From: Rugalucina vietnamica
Taxonomy: Eukaryota > Mollusca > Bivalvia > Lucinida > Lucinidae
Assembly: GCA_964017185.1 (NCBI GenBank)
Contig: OZ024878.1
Span: 16,265,851 to 16,329,850, forward strand
Direction of reading: 5' to 3'
Length of the DNA stretch: 64,000 bases
This document shows, one piece after another, positions 35,001 through 44,473 of the stretch. Positions within the stretch are counted from its first letter, which is position 1; each line of letters starts with the position of its first letter. The position numbers and the translations under genes were made by a program. The notes beneath the pieces were generated by a model. It did no database searches. It had not been told where the DNA came from and saw nothing but the letters and a program-made list of their open reading frames with translations.

Positions 35001-38000
35001 TGACACGTTGACAGGCGAATTTCCTTGGTGGCTAATGACAGCGGTCTTGATCATCGATCATCTAACCATTGTCGCTCGTTCAAACGTGGCAAAACCAAGT
35101 TCTGCTTGTGGGTGTGACTTTAGGTTTGGCCAAACCTATACCGAATGTTTCATCTCTATATAGTAGAAATAATCTTGAAAGGTACGAACTGAATAAAGAA
35201 TATCTAATCGTGAAAACACAATTAAATAAAAATTGTTAATTTCGAAGTACTACATACTAAATGCTGTAGTCGTAGTTTGTTCTCGTTACTATAGTGTAAC
35301 GCAGTCAGTTAGGAGTAGTCAAAGGTGGCCAATAAAATCAAAACCCCACTTTAAGGCAGTGTAAATGAGAAAGAATGTCGAAGAGTGAGACACGTCAGTT
35401 ATTGTGGCTGGATTTATATGAGTCAAATTGGACGCTCCACTGTCAAATAGCACACCTATAAAATCTAAGCGTAAAGTTAAAGAATGCTAAAATTTCTCGC
35501 GCTTGATACCCATATTTATCGTGCATACACATCTATACTACATTGTAAATATGCTGACAACCACTTAATATTAGATACCTGGTTGTACTGACTACCATTC
35601 AGTCACTTCCATGAGTTTGCAACAGAAAAAAGCAAGAAAACCTTATGATATCTAGACGTATGAAACTGATAGTATGTGAGAATAGTAGCTTATCATAAAC
35701 ATACACGAAATACAACGCAGCGAAAATACTGATGACCCGAATTTAAACTAGGCCAAATAGCATTGCAAATTCCATAAGTTAAATTGTACACCACTAGTCA
35801 ATTGGTACGCTCGCAAAAATTTGGACCCATTCTCAAAACTGAGGGTAACCCTTTCAAATTTAATGCCTTGAATTGAAAGAGTATTCATAAATCTTGGTAT
35901 TTCGTTGCTAAGATGTTTTTAGGACTGTTAAAAAAGCTTTCCTCAGACAATTTTAGCTCGGTCTAGATTTTAAAATTAAAATATTGTATACGCCAAAAAT
36001 GATAATTACATAATCTTGTGACTTTTTTATGAAGTCTCGGTGTCTTAGAAGCCGCAAATTTATAGTCCATCATATGACATTTTCGGATTTTGTATAAAAC
36101 TAAAATAGAAGAAGTTATCTTACTTTGATTGCGATAGTCCTGATGTTTCCGTCCTATTTATACCGGTCAACTTGTACTCCGGAACTGGTCAAATTATTTC
36201 ATAATTGTACGCCTTCGGTGTACAAATTGACCGTTTACCCGGCGTGATTATAGGGATCAACCATGGTTTTCAGTGTTCAAACATTTGATGAATTATAAGG
36301 AAGGTGTTAGAACACAAGGCCGCAGGCTAGACTTGGGTTGTGTTATAGTATGCCCTTACAAATGAGCCGCCACATGGGAAAAACAACAATCTGCATTTGC
36401 GAAAACAAAGACGCAGATCAGCTTCGCGGTAACCGCGAAGCTGATCAGCGCCTTTGTTTTCGCTACTCAGATAGTACAGTTCCTCTTCTACTTAAATCCG
36501 AAATTTCAAGATTCTAGCTCTTTTCTGTGCTTGTACAGCCCGGTTTGTGTGGGACCTGTTCGGAAACCACATTGTTGGTTTTCCCACGAGACGGCTCAAA
36601 TGTTTCAATCAAATATATATCTAATATAATACCAACCTTGGCTTTCCCAGTCAGAATTTTCTTCACCTTTTCTTCAAGGCACTGGCCACATATTGCATGA
36701 CCATTCGGACATTTACAGCTTTTATCACCCGATATATCAATCCGACAGCTTGTACATTTCAACTCAACGAAGCAACGTTTTTGTTTCTTAGGGGGGAGCT
36801 GGTATGTTCCATCAGAAGCTGAAGCACTGGTGTCCATTGAATTTGATGGCACTGTCGAAGGAATCGGCAGTAAAGTGTTGCTTTTCCGTTTATTATAATC
36901 CGTAGCTGACCATGAATTCAATGATGAAGAGGAAAAAGACCTCATGTAAGATTCTTTTTCAGATTTGGGAAGTGTTAAAGGATTGTACATGTAAGATTGA
37001 TCATTGTAAGATTTTGATCTCTTGAACTGGGAACTTGATGCAGAACCATTAAGCCAGTTTATGACTTTGAAAGCACTCTGGTTGGAAAGATCTGTAGTAT
37101 GAGAGGTTACATTCAGCTGGGAACCACCTGGTAATCCTTGACTCGAGAGAGAACCAGTCATAGAAGTTGACTGTGACCCTGATTGTATCTGGTTCTGAGG
37201 ATTTACTTGTGTAATAGTTTGTGAACCAGTCTGTGGAAATATAGAATTTGTAGACTGTGACACTGACTTTTGTTGTAAACCAGACTGTCTGATATGAGAT
37301 GGCACTGGTTGTGAAACATCAATATCATACAACGATTGCTTAATCTTTCTGACAATATTATCTTTCCCTAACATGGTTTCTGAATCCCATTGGGTTGATC
37401 CAGTTGATCCAACTTTTAATATGGAATCAACATTGAACACTTTGCTGTTATCAGGGAAATGGGTGTCTTTAGGAGTTTGCTTTGTATTTTGATCAACCTT
37501 ATAAGTAATGTCAGCATTACCTTTTGTGTTTGTAGCTGTCTTTTCATTATTGATATCAATAACAGGAGATATCAATGTACTATTTTTTGAACTATCAGTT
37601 GTATTTTGATCACTTATATCAACCTTGGTAGCTTTTGTTGTACTATCAGTTGTATTTAGATCACTTATATCAACCCTGGTAGCTTTTGTTGTACTATCAG
37701 TTGTATTTAGATCACTTATATCAATAATGGAAGCTGTTGTTGCACTATTACCAGTAGTTGTATTTTGATCACTTATATCAACAACTATAGCTTTTGACAC
37801 ACTATTTGTTGTATTTGGATCACTTAAAATATCAGCAACAGATTTTGATGCACTATCTGACACAGAAGAAGTATCACATGAAGTGGCAGATAAACCTGGT
37901 CCCTGTACCTTAGCATCACTCACATTCACATCAGCTGAGTTACTTATATCCACTGGTAATCTCAGATGTGTGTTGTTGTAGACATCGGTATCAAACAGCA

Positions 38001-38372
38001 GTGAACTGAATATATCATTCAAATTATCATCTTTCCAACTATTATCAGCATTTTTACATGTATCACTGCTGCCACTTTGATCATGTGAATCAGCCTTCGC
38101 GGATAAATCCAGAGGTCTGAGAATGAAGTTACACAGATCATCCGTAGGTGTGCGAGACATCAGACTGCTGGTAGAGAGATTCAGGGGTCCTGTTTCACCA
38201 ATTCCCATCCCATCACCAGCACCAACTCCAGCACTGGAACTTTCAGAACCATGACTTTCAGGGCCTGGTGGTGGCGTCGGAGCTTTAGTTTCCGAGAGAA
38301 AGATGACATCATCATTATCAACCTCAATCTCCTCCTTAATAAGGACGACGTCATCCGAGTCAGAGCCTTCAT
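26030..38372 (-). CDS. SIM-like repeats + RING1-type zinc finger + PARP-family mono-ADP-ribosyltransferase (5' partial)
   Basis: Six phase-matched exons on the minus strand: 38372-36637, 30487-30439, 30210-29948, 28101-27956, 27645-27491, 26595-26030 (TGA). They encode 971 residues, numbered here from the first exon seen. In order: acidic SIM-like VVLI (9-12) and VIFL (23-26); CtBP-type PLNLS (63-67) and PLDLS (87-91); Ser/Thr/Asn-rich repeats (about 141-275) with cores such as VVDISD; Gln/Ser-rich linker; NLS-like PPKKQKR (527-533); RING1-like ligands C540, C543, C555, H559, C562, C565, C584, C589; then an ART domain from about 677 with H754 in YHGT, Y786 in GQGSYFA and Leu951 in the third position before AQAYPEYLIEY. 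H-Y-L predicts mono- rather than poly-ADP-ribosylation, as in PARP14-type enzymes. A low-complexity insertion of about 97 residues splits the ART fold. Exon 38372 starts mid-codon, so upstream exons are missing. Probably nuclear; function inferred from domains. Confidence 0.9.
26807..27042 (-). mobile_element. M1 MITE copy 21
   Basis: In the last intron of the RING-ART gene. Flanks ATAT/ATAC; hairpin partly mutated. Confidence 0.86.
27043..27490. other. RING-ART intron, no element recognised
   Basis: AT-rich intron sequence between an M1 copy and the exon carrying the ART histidine. Nothing further supported. Confidence 0.5.
28109..28190 (+). repeat. Short tandem repeat, about 36 bp unit
   Basis: Repeats of TAGTTCTAAAATGGGTAAAATACAT-like units directly beside the acceptor of the RING-ART exon at 28101. 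Confidence 0.5.
28195..29730 (+). mobile_element. Family C element, copy 1 (with two tandem arrays)
   Basis: 5' end AAGAGCTGTCGCAGAACAGC with hairpin GCTGT/ACAGC followed by TAGCTCGCCTGACTTG; 3' end stem AGCTC...GAGCT around TGCACTTCGTGCA, followed by AAAAA. Inside: three units of about 165 bp, then five units of exactly 146 bp. No coding capacity. Lies in a RING-ART intron. Confidence 0.78.
28741..29450 (+). repeat. 146-bp tandem array, five units
   Basis: The word AAGTCACT starts at 28741, 28887, 29033, 29179 and 29325: four successive intervals of exactly 146 bp. Units are highly similar and each contains GGTCAAGGTCA. Confidence 0.92.
30542..30761 (+). mobile_element. M1 MITE copy 22
   Basis: GAGCCTGTGCATGAG subtype at left, GCGGCCGCTC at right; part of the hairpin deleted. 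Begins 55 bp upstream of the RING-ART exon 30487-30439. Confidence 0.84.
30763..31325. repeat. Intronic block with 106-bp dimer and GTCTACGC ends
   Basis: GTCTACGCGCCAGCGCGTAGAC forms a hairpin at the left, and AGCGTAGAC ends the block at the right. Two units of about 106 bp (ATTCTATC at 31036 and 31142, with AATGAACCGAC and TTCACCGC-like words) lie between. Probably an element, but ends are not proven. Confidence 0.45.
31352..31455 (+). repeat. Dispersed repeat, copy 1
   Basis: TTTGTTTGTTTGAATTGATG followed by GGACTTTTACCCAAAATTAGG. Second copy at 60612-60720. Confidence 0.55.
32382..32396 (+). repeat. Poly(G) run
   Basis: About 15 consecutive G inside X3. Similar runs occur near 12546 and 46148. 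Confidence 0.85.
32432..32640 (-). mobile_element. M1-like remnant inside X3
   Basis: Starts GAGCCGTCTCGTTAGAAAAC, keeps AGCTGATCAGC and a GTGAGTGTACAACCTG-like tail; strongly diverged. Confidence 0.55.
33284..34474 (-). mobile_element. Family D element, copy 2 (three tandem units)
   Basis: On the minus strand it starts CTAGAAATAAGTGTTTG and ATGCCCCCAACTG and ends in the hairpin CCAACTTTTTCAAAGTTGG plus GGGCATAAA. The body has three units of about 318 bp (GAATGCTAGGGTTTTGAAAT at 33379, 33699, 34015). Nested in X3. Confidence 0.78.
34588..34788 (+). pseudogene. Zinc-finger gene fragment inside element X3
   Basis: A plus-strand frame carries FECDTCKKQYTRFTDRSKAI, a Cys pair followed by a TDRSKAI segment. 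The same TDRSKAI coding sequence occurs on the minus strand in X2 (about 49284-49312), also followed by a related non-coding stretch. Only half of a C2H2 finger is present here. Likely a decayed gene fragment carried by the element. Confidence 0.45.
34770..34960 (+). repeat. Zinc-finger-associated repeat, copy in X3
   Basis: GAGTGGCCACCTATTGGG, CTGCTCATTCGGCTTAC, GATTGCGCCTTTTCCTGATC; the same order is present on the minus strand in X2 (49010-49190). Confidence 0.6.
35015..35205 (+). mobile_element. Decayed SINE
   Basis: Keeps CAAGTTCTGCTTGTGGGTGTG and AATAATCTTGAAAGG from the SINE seen at 14789; head mutated. Confidence 0.55.
36364..36597 (-). mobile_element. M1 MITE copy 24
   Basis: 234 bp, AAAT/AAAT. 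Lies 39 bp inside the RING-ART intron past the donor at 36636; an open frame runs through it, but splicing removes that tail. Confidence 0.9.
37575..37850 (-). repeat. Coding tandem repeat, 51-bp core unit (17 residues)
   Basis: Within the long exon of the RING-ART gene. The clearest two units are exactly 51 bp apart (37621 and 37672). Each encodes a VDISDLNTTDSTTKAT-like unit of 17 residues, and flanking units are more diverged (IVVDISDQNTTTG, VADILSDPNTT, VIDINNEKT). The frame is kept throughout, so the repeat evolves as protein sequence. Confidence 0.9.
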
Positions 38373-38755
38373 CTGAAATCAATGAAGAGCAACCTTTGTA
38401 TTCTGATGCTTGGGGGGGGGCTGTGTTGTTTTAGTCATGTTAGACAACATCATAGCTACCTGGATATTTACAAATACTGTGGGAGATGACAAAAATTGTC
38501 CTTAAAACATAACAATAAATGTAGTATTTGATCTTACCATAAATACTATCAAAGGAAGTATTGATTTTTCAAAGAAAATCTTCATAAAATGGTAAATAAT
38601 AGTAAAAACTGTTGAGAAAATGAGGATGTTGATGATAATGATAATGGTGATGGTAGTTGCAATGATGATGATGATTATTATGATGATGATGATGATCTAG
38701 TTCAGTTGCATGAACTATTCTTTTACAATATGTTAATTGTTTCTTTGAGAGTATA
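38373..38755. other. Upstream intron of RING-ART gene; GAT-rich microsatellite
   Basis: Contains an imperfect (GAT)n tract at about 38630-38697 and a G run near 38411. The missing 5' exons of the RING-ART gene were not found here or elsewhere in the window with confidence. Confidence 0.6.
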
Positions 38756-39342
38756 CTGGTCAAAAAAAGTTAGGGATCAAACGTTTAAGGATGCATTTTG
38801 GGGTCAATCGATAATTAATAAATTTTTCATTTATATGGTGGATTAGCAGTTTTATCACACTTTCATATGCCACCAAGTTTGAAACTGTGTATCATCTGTC
38901 TAAAGCACAACTATTCTTTAAACCACATCATCCTAAAACCAAAAGTGATAAAAAGTCCATAAAACTTGATTCCACAAGAAAATTCAATTTTGCCAATTCA
39001 TGAAACGTTTGTGAATTTGCGCAATAGCCATCAAGTTTAATCATTTCTAAAGTTAGCCAGCCAAATAAGATTGGAAATTTCTTGCCAGTTTAAAAGTTTT
39101 GCACGAACAAACTCACACACTATCAATTATCTATGGGGATTTCATACCACTTTCATTTTAAGCGTAGTCTGACTTAAAAGCCTGGTCTTGTTGAATGCAA
39201 AAAGACTATTGTTTTGATCCTCAAGTGTACAAAGCTCACAAAATGAATTACCCTGATGATAGGAATGTTTCATTTTACCAGAGGTTCAAAATCTTCTAGA
39301 AATTGCATGATAAATCTTTGATCCCTAACTTTATTTATCCAG
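38756..39342. mobile_element. TA-flanked 587-bp mariner-like MITE
   Basis: Ends CTGGTCAAAAAAAGTTAGGG and inverted CTGGATAAATAAAGTTAGGG; TA at 38754-38755 and 39343-39344. Confidence 0.8.
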
Positions 39343-39587
39343 TACATTTATGGTAACAGTACAGGCAAAACTCAAAGCCTACCTTTACTGTTATTCAAAT
39401 GATATGTCAATCTCAGTATCTTTGGCTCCCTTCTCTGTCCAGGTGTTTTGCTAAATAATTTTGCAGTTGATACTATTACCACCGATGAGTATGATAAAAA
39501 GTCTATTATTTATCATTATAATATCAACTAGCACAATATTTTCAGAATTTCAAAGCAGAAGCCTTATTATGTAAAGAAGCAATAATT

Positions 39588-39820
39588 GAGCCGCCTCGTG
39601 GGAAAACCAACAATGTGGTTTCCACACAGGTCCGACACAAACTGGCCTGTACAAGCACAGAAAAGAGCTAGAAGCTTGAAATTTTGGATTTAAGTAGAAG
39701 AGGAATTGTACTATCCGAGTAGTGAAAACAAAGGCGCTGATCAGCTTCGCGGTGACCGCGAAGCTGATCTGCGTCTTTGTTTTCGCCTTTGCAGATTGTT
39801 GGTTTTCCCATGAGGCGCTC
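39588..39820 (+). mobile_element. M1 MITE copy 25
   Basis: AATT/AATT duplication; last G of the terminal GGCGGCTC is lost, giving 233 bp. Confidence 0.9.
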
Positions 39821-40086
39821 AATTATAATCATTATGTCATCCTTGAGAAAACATTATAATTTCACAGAAAGTTCTAAATATAACAAATAATGTAATATAC
39901 TGCAATTTGATCCACTGCAAACAAGTATGTAGTTTGTACCAGAGACACAGATTCAAGACAGAAAAATGGAACTCCTTTTAACTTCCTCAATAATGTATAC
40001 CCCCAACCCCACCCCCCCATTTTTAATTTTCTATATTAAATCATTTAAGCCTGTCATCCTTTTTAAGGGACATTGGCAAACAGTAT

Positions 40087-40131
40087 AGCCCCAGATGGGA
40101 CGCCACACAATGCTACATCCCATCTGGGGCT
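40087..40131 (+). other. Stem-loop
   Basis: Perfect 14-bp stem AGCCCCAGATGGGA/TCCCATCTGGGGCT with a 17-nt loop. Resembles neither a terminator nor a known RNA; no flanking element ends seen. Confidence 0.6.
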
Positions 40132-40374
40132 ACTCTGCTTGCTTAGAATACAAATTCAAAACCACTCCAGATGTCCTTGATAATGAGAGAGGACTCACCC
40201 AATAACAATTGATAACAATGGGAAAGACAAGTTAAGGTGTGATTCAATGCCTTTGTGTTGTACTTTTTGACATGACCATCACAGTTCAGCTGCAGCATTT
40301 TTCTGCAGCCAGAAATTCAATTACTTCTCTTGACATTCTAAAAGAGCAAGATTGTCGACGCCAGATGATCTACA

Positions 40375-40624
40375 CATCAGGAAAACATGTCCATGCAATG
40401 TATACCCCCCTATACCTCACTTTTATATAGCAAAAGTGGGGTATGGAGGGGTTCACCCATTTTTCTAAATTTTTGCTCCAAAGTGGAGGCGGTTCTCTAG
40501 CGTGTATCCACAATCTACGTTTTGAGCAAAAATAAGAGAAATATCAAAATTTTTCTAATGAAAATTTTCAATTTTCAAAACTTCAGAAAAAATATGTATA
40601 TTACATGGGCATGTTTTCATAATG
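40375..40624. mobile_element. Family E copy 3
   Basis: CATCAGGAAAACATGTCCAT at left and CATGGGCATGTTTTCATAAT at right; one side of the internal palindrome is shortened. Confidence 0.72.
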
Positions 40625-40972
40625 AGATACTTAAAAGCTTCCTGGGACTCTTCTATAGCACTTTGAAGTCTTTGACTTGCTACAGTATGTTAGCTTCAAG
40701 CAGAAGATTCCCATATTTACCTATCATTTTGAGCCATGATCTTAATGGCTTTGGTTGACTAAAAGCTTCACATTATTTTGATTTGCTGTAATATTTTGCT
40801 TCAAGCATGAAGTTTACTTATTTCCTTATTATATAGAGCAAGGTTGTTTGGTTTGGTATTTAAAGACTTCTTCCTGGACTAGGTTTCCTATGAGCTCCAA
40901 TGTTTTCGCTCATAACATAAAAATCTTTCAAAATGGCCTTACTTCCTTAACCCATTAATGATGAGCCGCATC

Positions 40973-41197
40973 GTGAGAAAACCGGATTTTTGCCTATGCG
41001 AAAACAAAGGCGCAGATCAGCTTCGCGGTAACCGCGAAGCTGATCAGCGCCTTTGTTTTCGCTACACGGATAGTATATTTCCTCTTCTTCTTATATCCGA
41101 AATTTCAAGCTTCTAGCCCGCTTCTGTGACTGTACAGGTCAGTTTGTGTCAGACCTGGTCGGAAACCCCGAAGACAGGTTTTCTCGCATCGCGGCTC
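40973..41197 (-). mobile_element. M1 MITE copy 26
   Basis: GAGCCGCATCGTGAG subtype with perfect hairpin. TAATGAT lies on both sides, longer than the usual 4 bp. Confidence 0.87.
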
Positions 41198-41699
41198 TAA
41201 TGATGAATGGACTTTCCCATTGTCGTCCTTTGGACAAGTCCACTTCCATTTTTAGGGGCATCTGGAGTGATTTTCATTTTTCAATTATTATTTTATTTTT
41301 CAATTAAATTCCTCATAGCAAAGAGAAAAGTCCCAGATGGAAGCCGCATTTTGCCTCTGTCCTATGAAAAAGATGCCAGGCCTACATGAGTTATTATAAT
41401 CTAAAACATCTAATAACCAGTTATCCAAAGACAGCTGACACAACTGAGAATGACCAACGTACAAACAAATCGATACACAACATTTCGTCGAAAATTTTGT
41501 AACTTCAAAAATATTCACCGCAAAATTTTGAGATTTATTCCGTAGAAGACTAGCCTATAGGTCTACATTTTGAGCCACCAACCACTAGGGTTAGGGTAAG
41601 GGTCTGGGCATGGGAACATTTTTGACAAAATTTTAATGTAATTTTTGATGAAATGTCGTGGAGGCCAAACAAATTAATATACTAAGTAAAGAATCTGCC

Positions 41700-41732
41700 C
41701 CTTGTCACAAGACAGGTTTTCTCACGATGTGG
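41700..41732 (-). mobile_element. M1 terminal fragment
   Basis: Only ACAGGTTTTCTCACGATGTG and GGCTC, one terminal repeat. Confidence 0.45.
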
Positions 41733-41774
41733 CTCTTATAATACTGGCTTTGACTACAAGTTACAAATTATAAT

Positions 41775-42762
41775 GAGCATTCGCATGAGAAAACAAAACA
41801 TTTGGGTTTCCGAGCAGGTCCGACACATTTTAACCCGCCTGTACATTCACAGTAGCAGGCTAGAAGCTTGAAATTTTAGATTTAAGAAGTCGAAAAAAAA
41901 TGGATTTATGCTATATTCTGTGTGGTGAAAACAAAGACGCTAATCAGCTGTGCAGTTTTTGCCTAATGCTTACTGTTGGTTTTCTTATTATGGGCAGTTC
42001 AAAAAATGGTCCCGGTCCATTTTGAGGCTGTATACCCCAGTGAGACTGTAATGTATGCATGGAAATTATCAAGTGATACACCAAAATAACAAGTACCCAG
42101 ACGGGCCTGATCTGACAAAATTTCTATGATGTAACTTCACAAATAAAAAAGTTACGCAGATATCTGATGCAAGGAGTGCAACATTTTTGTATGACATGTT
42201 TCATTTAAGTCAAAATTGAAAGCTATCATACTGAATCAAATAAAGGAATAGAAATGGAAGAGATACAAAATATCAAACATATGAATATAGAGATAAAAAC
42301 AATGAACATTACATCCAATCTGGTCTTTTCAGATTTTTATATCACCGTGCGCAAATCAACTGGGGGTCAAAATGTAAGGAGTGTAAGATTTCAAGATTTA
42401 TGTTAAACAAATTTTTAGTACTTGTGGTTGTCACTTATTTTCTTACTGTTCCTACTAAGCTCAGGCCCCTAATCAGTTTACACAACATTGGTTTAGCTCT
42501 GTCCCTTGTTTACTTTTTTATGAGTGTTTTTTAAAAATGTAAGGAGTGTAAGATTTTTTTCCACTTTTCAGCTAATAAATCAACAAAATGCCATCATTTT
42601 TATGAAACATCCCTCATATTTAACTGAATCTCTTCAAAATATTAAATTAGAGGCATTACGGTACAAATAAGGCCAGATTTGTCTGCCAAATAACAGTTTT
42701 AGTGTTTAAACCCAATGTCACACTTTGGGTCATTTTTTTTAAACTGCCCATATGGCGTCTCA
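41775..42762 (+). mobile_element. M1 MITE copy 27, split by a TA element
   Basis: Left part 41775-41990; the right end resumes at 42753 as TGGCGTCTC. Hairpin eroded. Confidence 0.65.
41991..42750. mobile_element. TA-flanked 760-bp MITE inserted in M1
   Basis: Ends TGGGCAGTTCAAAAAATGG and inverted TGGGCAGTTTAAAAAAAATG; TA at 41989-41990 and 42751-42752. Interior has three copies of a GGAGTGYAAS-like word but no coding capacity. Confidence 0.75.
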
Positions 42763-42879
42763 TTCAGATGTTGTTAAGTTGATTTTTCAAGAATAGCATC
42801 TAACATGATTATTTATGAGCAGATCTTATGCTCAGTTGAGTTGAGCATGAAAAACCTTAATCACCTCCAGCCTGATCAC

Positions 42880-43114
42880 GAGTCGCGTCATGAGAAAACC
42901 GAATTTTTGCCTATGCGAAAACAAAGGCGCAGATCAGCTGTGCAGTAACTGCACAGCTGATCAGCGCCTTTGTTTTCGCTACATGGATAATACCAATTCT
43001 ATTGTTCCTAAATTTGAAATTTCAAGCTTCTAGCCTGCTTCTGTGACTGTACAGGCCAGTTTGAGTCACACCTGGTCGGAAACCCAAAAGACCAGTTTTC
43101 TCACGCCAGGGCTC
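42880..43114 (-). mobile_element. M1 MITE copy 28
   Basis: Hairpin variant CAGCTGTGCAGTAACTGCAC, still a perfect inverted repeat, suggesting compensatory change or a subfamily. Confidence 0.86.
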
Positions 43115-43195
43115 ATATTAGACAGGTTTTCTATTGAATGATCAAATCTATTTTAAGTACATTCATAACTTTTTCGACTTAAGACGAGCAAGTCA

Positions 43196-43432
43196 TATCA
43201 GTCATACCAGTCAAAAACCAACTGTATACATGTATATGCGAAAGCCAAAGATACAGACCATCCTTGTGTTAGTTACACAGCTAATCAGTACCTTTGTTTT
43301 CACTTTATAGATATACTGAGATAGTACATTCCTTTACTTTCTAGATCTGTAGCTGTTTTCTATGCCTAAACAGCCTGGTATGAATCAACCCTAAAATAGT
43401 GTTGTTGTTTTTTTGCATGATGTGACTCTGCT
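43196..43432 (-). mobile_element. M1 MITE copy 29, decayed
   Basis: Keeps TATGCGAAAGCCAAAG, GTACCTTTGTTTTCAC and CCTAAACAGCCTGG in M1 order. Confidence 0.55.
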
Positions 43433-43534
43433 TTAACATTAATGATTACTGTAACGAACCCATGTCATATGCCAATACATGTAATGATAATGTGACGCTT
43501 TTCTTCCATTTTCTTATGTTTCTTGGTTTGTTTA

Positions 43535-43685
43535 ACTTTCCAGTCAACATTTTTTCAGTAATGTCAGGATGTAACCACCATATCCAGGGTATTTACTCGG
43601 GAGTTTTTGTCAAGGAGACTATCGGTTTGCACCCAGGATTTCTTGAGTCTGATACTTTATCACTAGACCACCATGCTCCCCTAAT
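43535..43685 (-). mobile_element. tRNA-derived SINE, copy
   Basis: Minus strand GGGGAGCATGGTGGTCTAGT, GACTCAAGAAATCCTGGGTG, tail with GGTTACATCCTGACATTAC. Confidence 0.55.
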
Positions 43686-43785
43686 GCACCAGTCATTTGT
43701 AACTACTGTCCCCCCTACATACACACACACACTCACCTATGGGGAAGGGTGGGGGATAGCCAGGCTAAAGTGTGGCCAGTCAACA
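43686..43785 (-). mobile_element. Fragment of the Harbinger-like element
   Basis: TGCACCAGTCATTTGTAACT, GGGGAAGGGTGGGGGATAGC and CAGGCTAAAGTG match, in inverted order, the element at 45880-46195. Confidence 0.6.
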
Positions 43786-43789
43786 ATTT

Positions 43790-43960
43790 TTCAGTCATGT
43801 TGGGATGGAGCCAACGCTTCCTGGGTTTTAACCAGTGCTGTAGGGAGATAATGTGTCTTGCTCAAGGACACAACACAGTGCCACTTGTGGGGATCGAACC
43901 CAGGACCTCTCAATTCAGTCCAATGCTCTACCACTACGCCACCGCGCTCCCTCTCTAGGC
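43790..43960 (-). mobile_element. tRNA-derived SINE, copy
   Basis: Minus strand head GGAGCGCGGTGGCGTAGTGG (box A), box B GGGTTCGATCCCC, then the AAAACCCAGGAAGCGTTGGC tail. Confidence 0.7.
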
Positions 43961-44086
43961 AATTGTACCTACATGTAACAAGAGTGTGTTCAAATGACAT
44001 GAATGACCATTGACCACAATGGCTCCATTCATTTCTACTTTCTTTATCATAATGGTTTTTACATTGATGTCACTACAAATTGATAT

Positions 44087-44321
44087 GTGCCGTGTCATGA
44101 GAAAACCAGACTTTTGCCTATGCGAAAACAAAGGCGCAGATCAGCTTTGCAGTAACTGCGAAGCTGATCAGCGCCTTTGTTTTTGCTACTCGGATAGTAC
44201 AATCCCTCTTCTTCCTAAATCCCAATTTTCAAGCTTCTAGCCACCTTCTGTGACTGTACAGGCCGATTTGTGTTGGACCTGGTCGGATACCCCAAAGACC
44301 GGTTTTCTTACGTCGCGGCTC
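44087..44321 (-). mobile_element. M1 MITE copy 30
   Basis: ATAT/ATAT; start mutated to GTGCCGTGTCATGAG. Confidence 0.88.
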
Positions 44322-44473
44322 ATATCATGTGCAATTTTAGCATCCTGTTTTACTCATTTTTCTGCTGACAGGAACTTTTGTAATTATGCAATTACATGTA
44401 CGTAATATCATATCAGAATGTACAGTTGAGCAATGTGATCAAAACTTTTTTCCATTCAATAAAATTAAGTCAA

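Larger units (their letters stand above)
31507..36246. mobile_element. X3: CAC...GTG element, 4740 bp, long inverted ends
   Basis: 5-bp duplication ATTAT at 31502-31506 and 36247-36251. Left end CACACCCACTAAACGGTCAA, right end inverted CACGCCGGGTAAACGGTCAA. Diverged inverted similarity continues inward for about 470 bp (for instance ATGTCATATGATGG and GCGTACCAATTGAC-type words). The cargo is an M1 remnant, a family D element and a zinc-finger gene fragment. No transposase frame seen. Fills most of the RING-ART intron 30488-36636. Confidence 0.8.

Noticed and set aside
36514..36636. C-terminal extension of the long 36514-38382 frame
   Set aside because: It reads across a donor at 36636 into intron and an M1 copy. 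The next exon (30487) continues the RING in phase, so the extension is not protein.
38181..38372. 63-codon minus-strand frame rich in Arg/Met
   Set aside because: Shadow of the RING-ART exon in another frame. Its ATG is the AT of the exon start plus G.
40087..40131. Rho-independent terminator
   Set aside because: Stem-loop with no following T-run, and the setting is eukaryotic.
41207..41389. Small hydrophobic plus-strand frame next to an M1 copy
   Set aside because: No start context, splice sites or homologous motif; T-rich sequence gives hydrophobic residues by chance.
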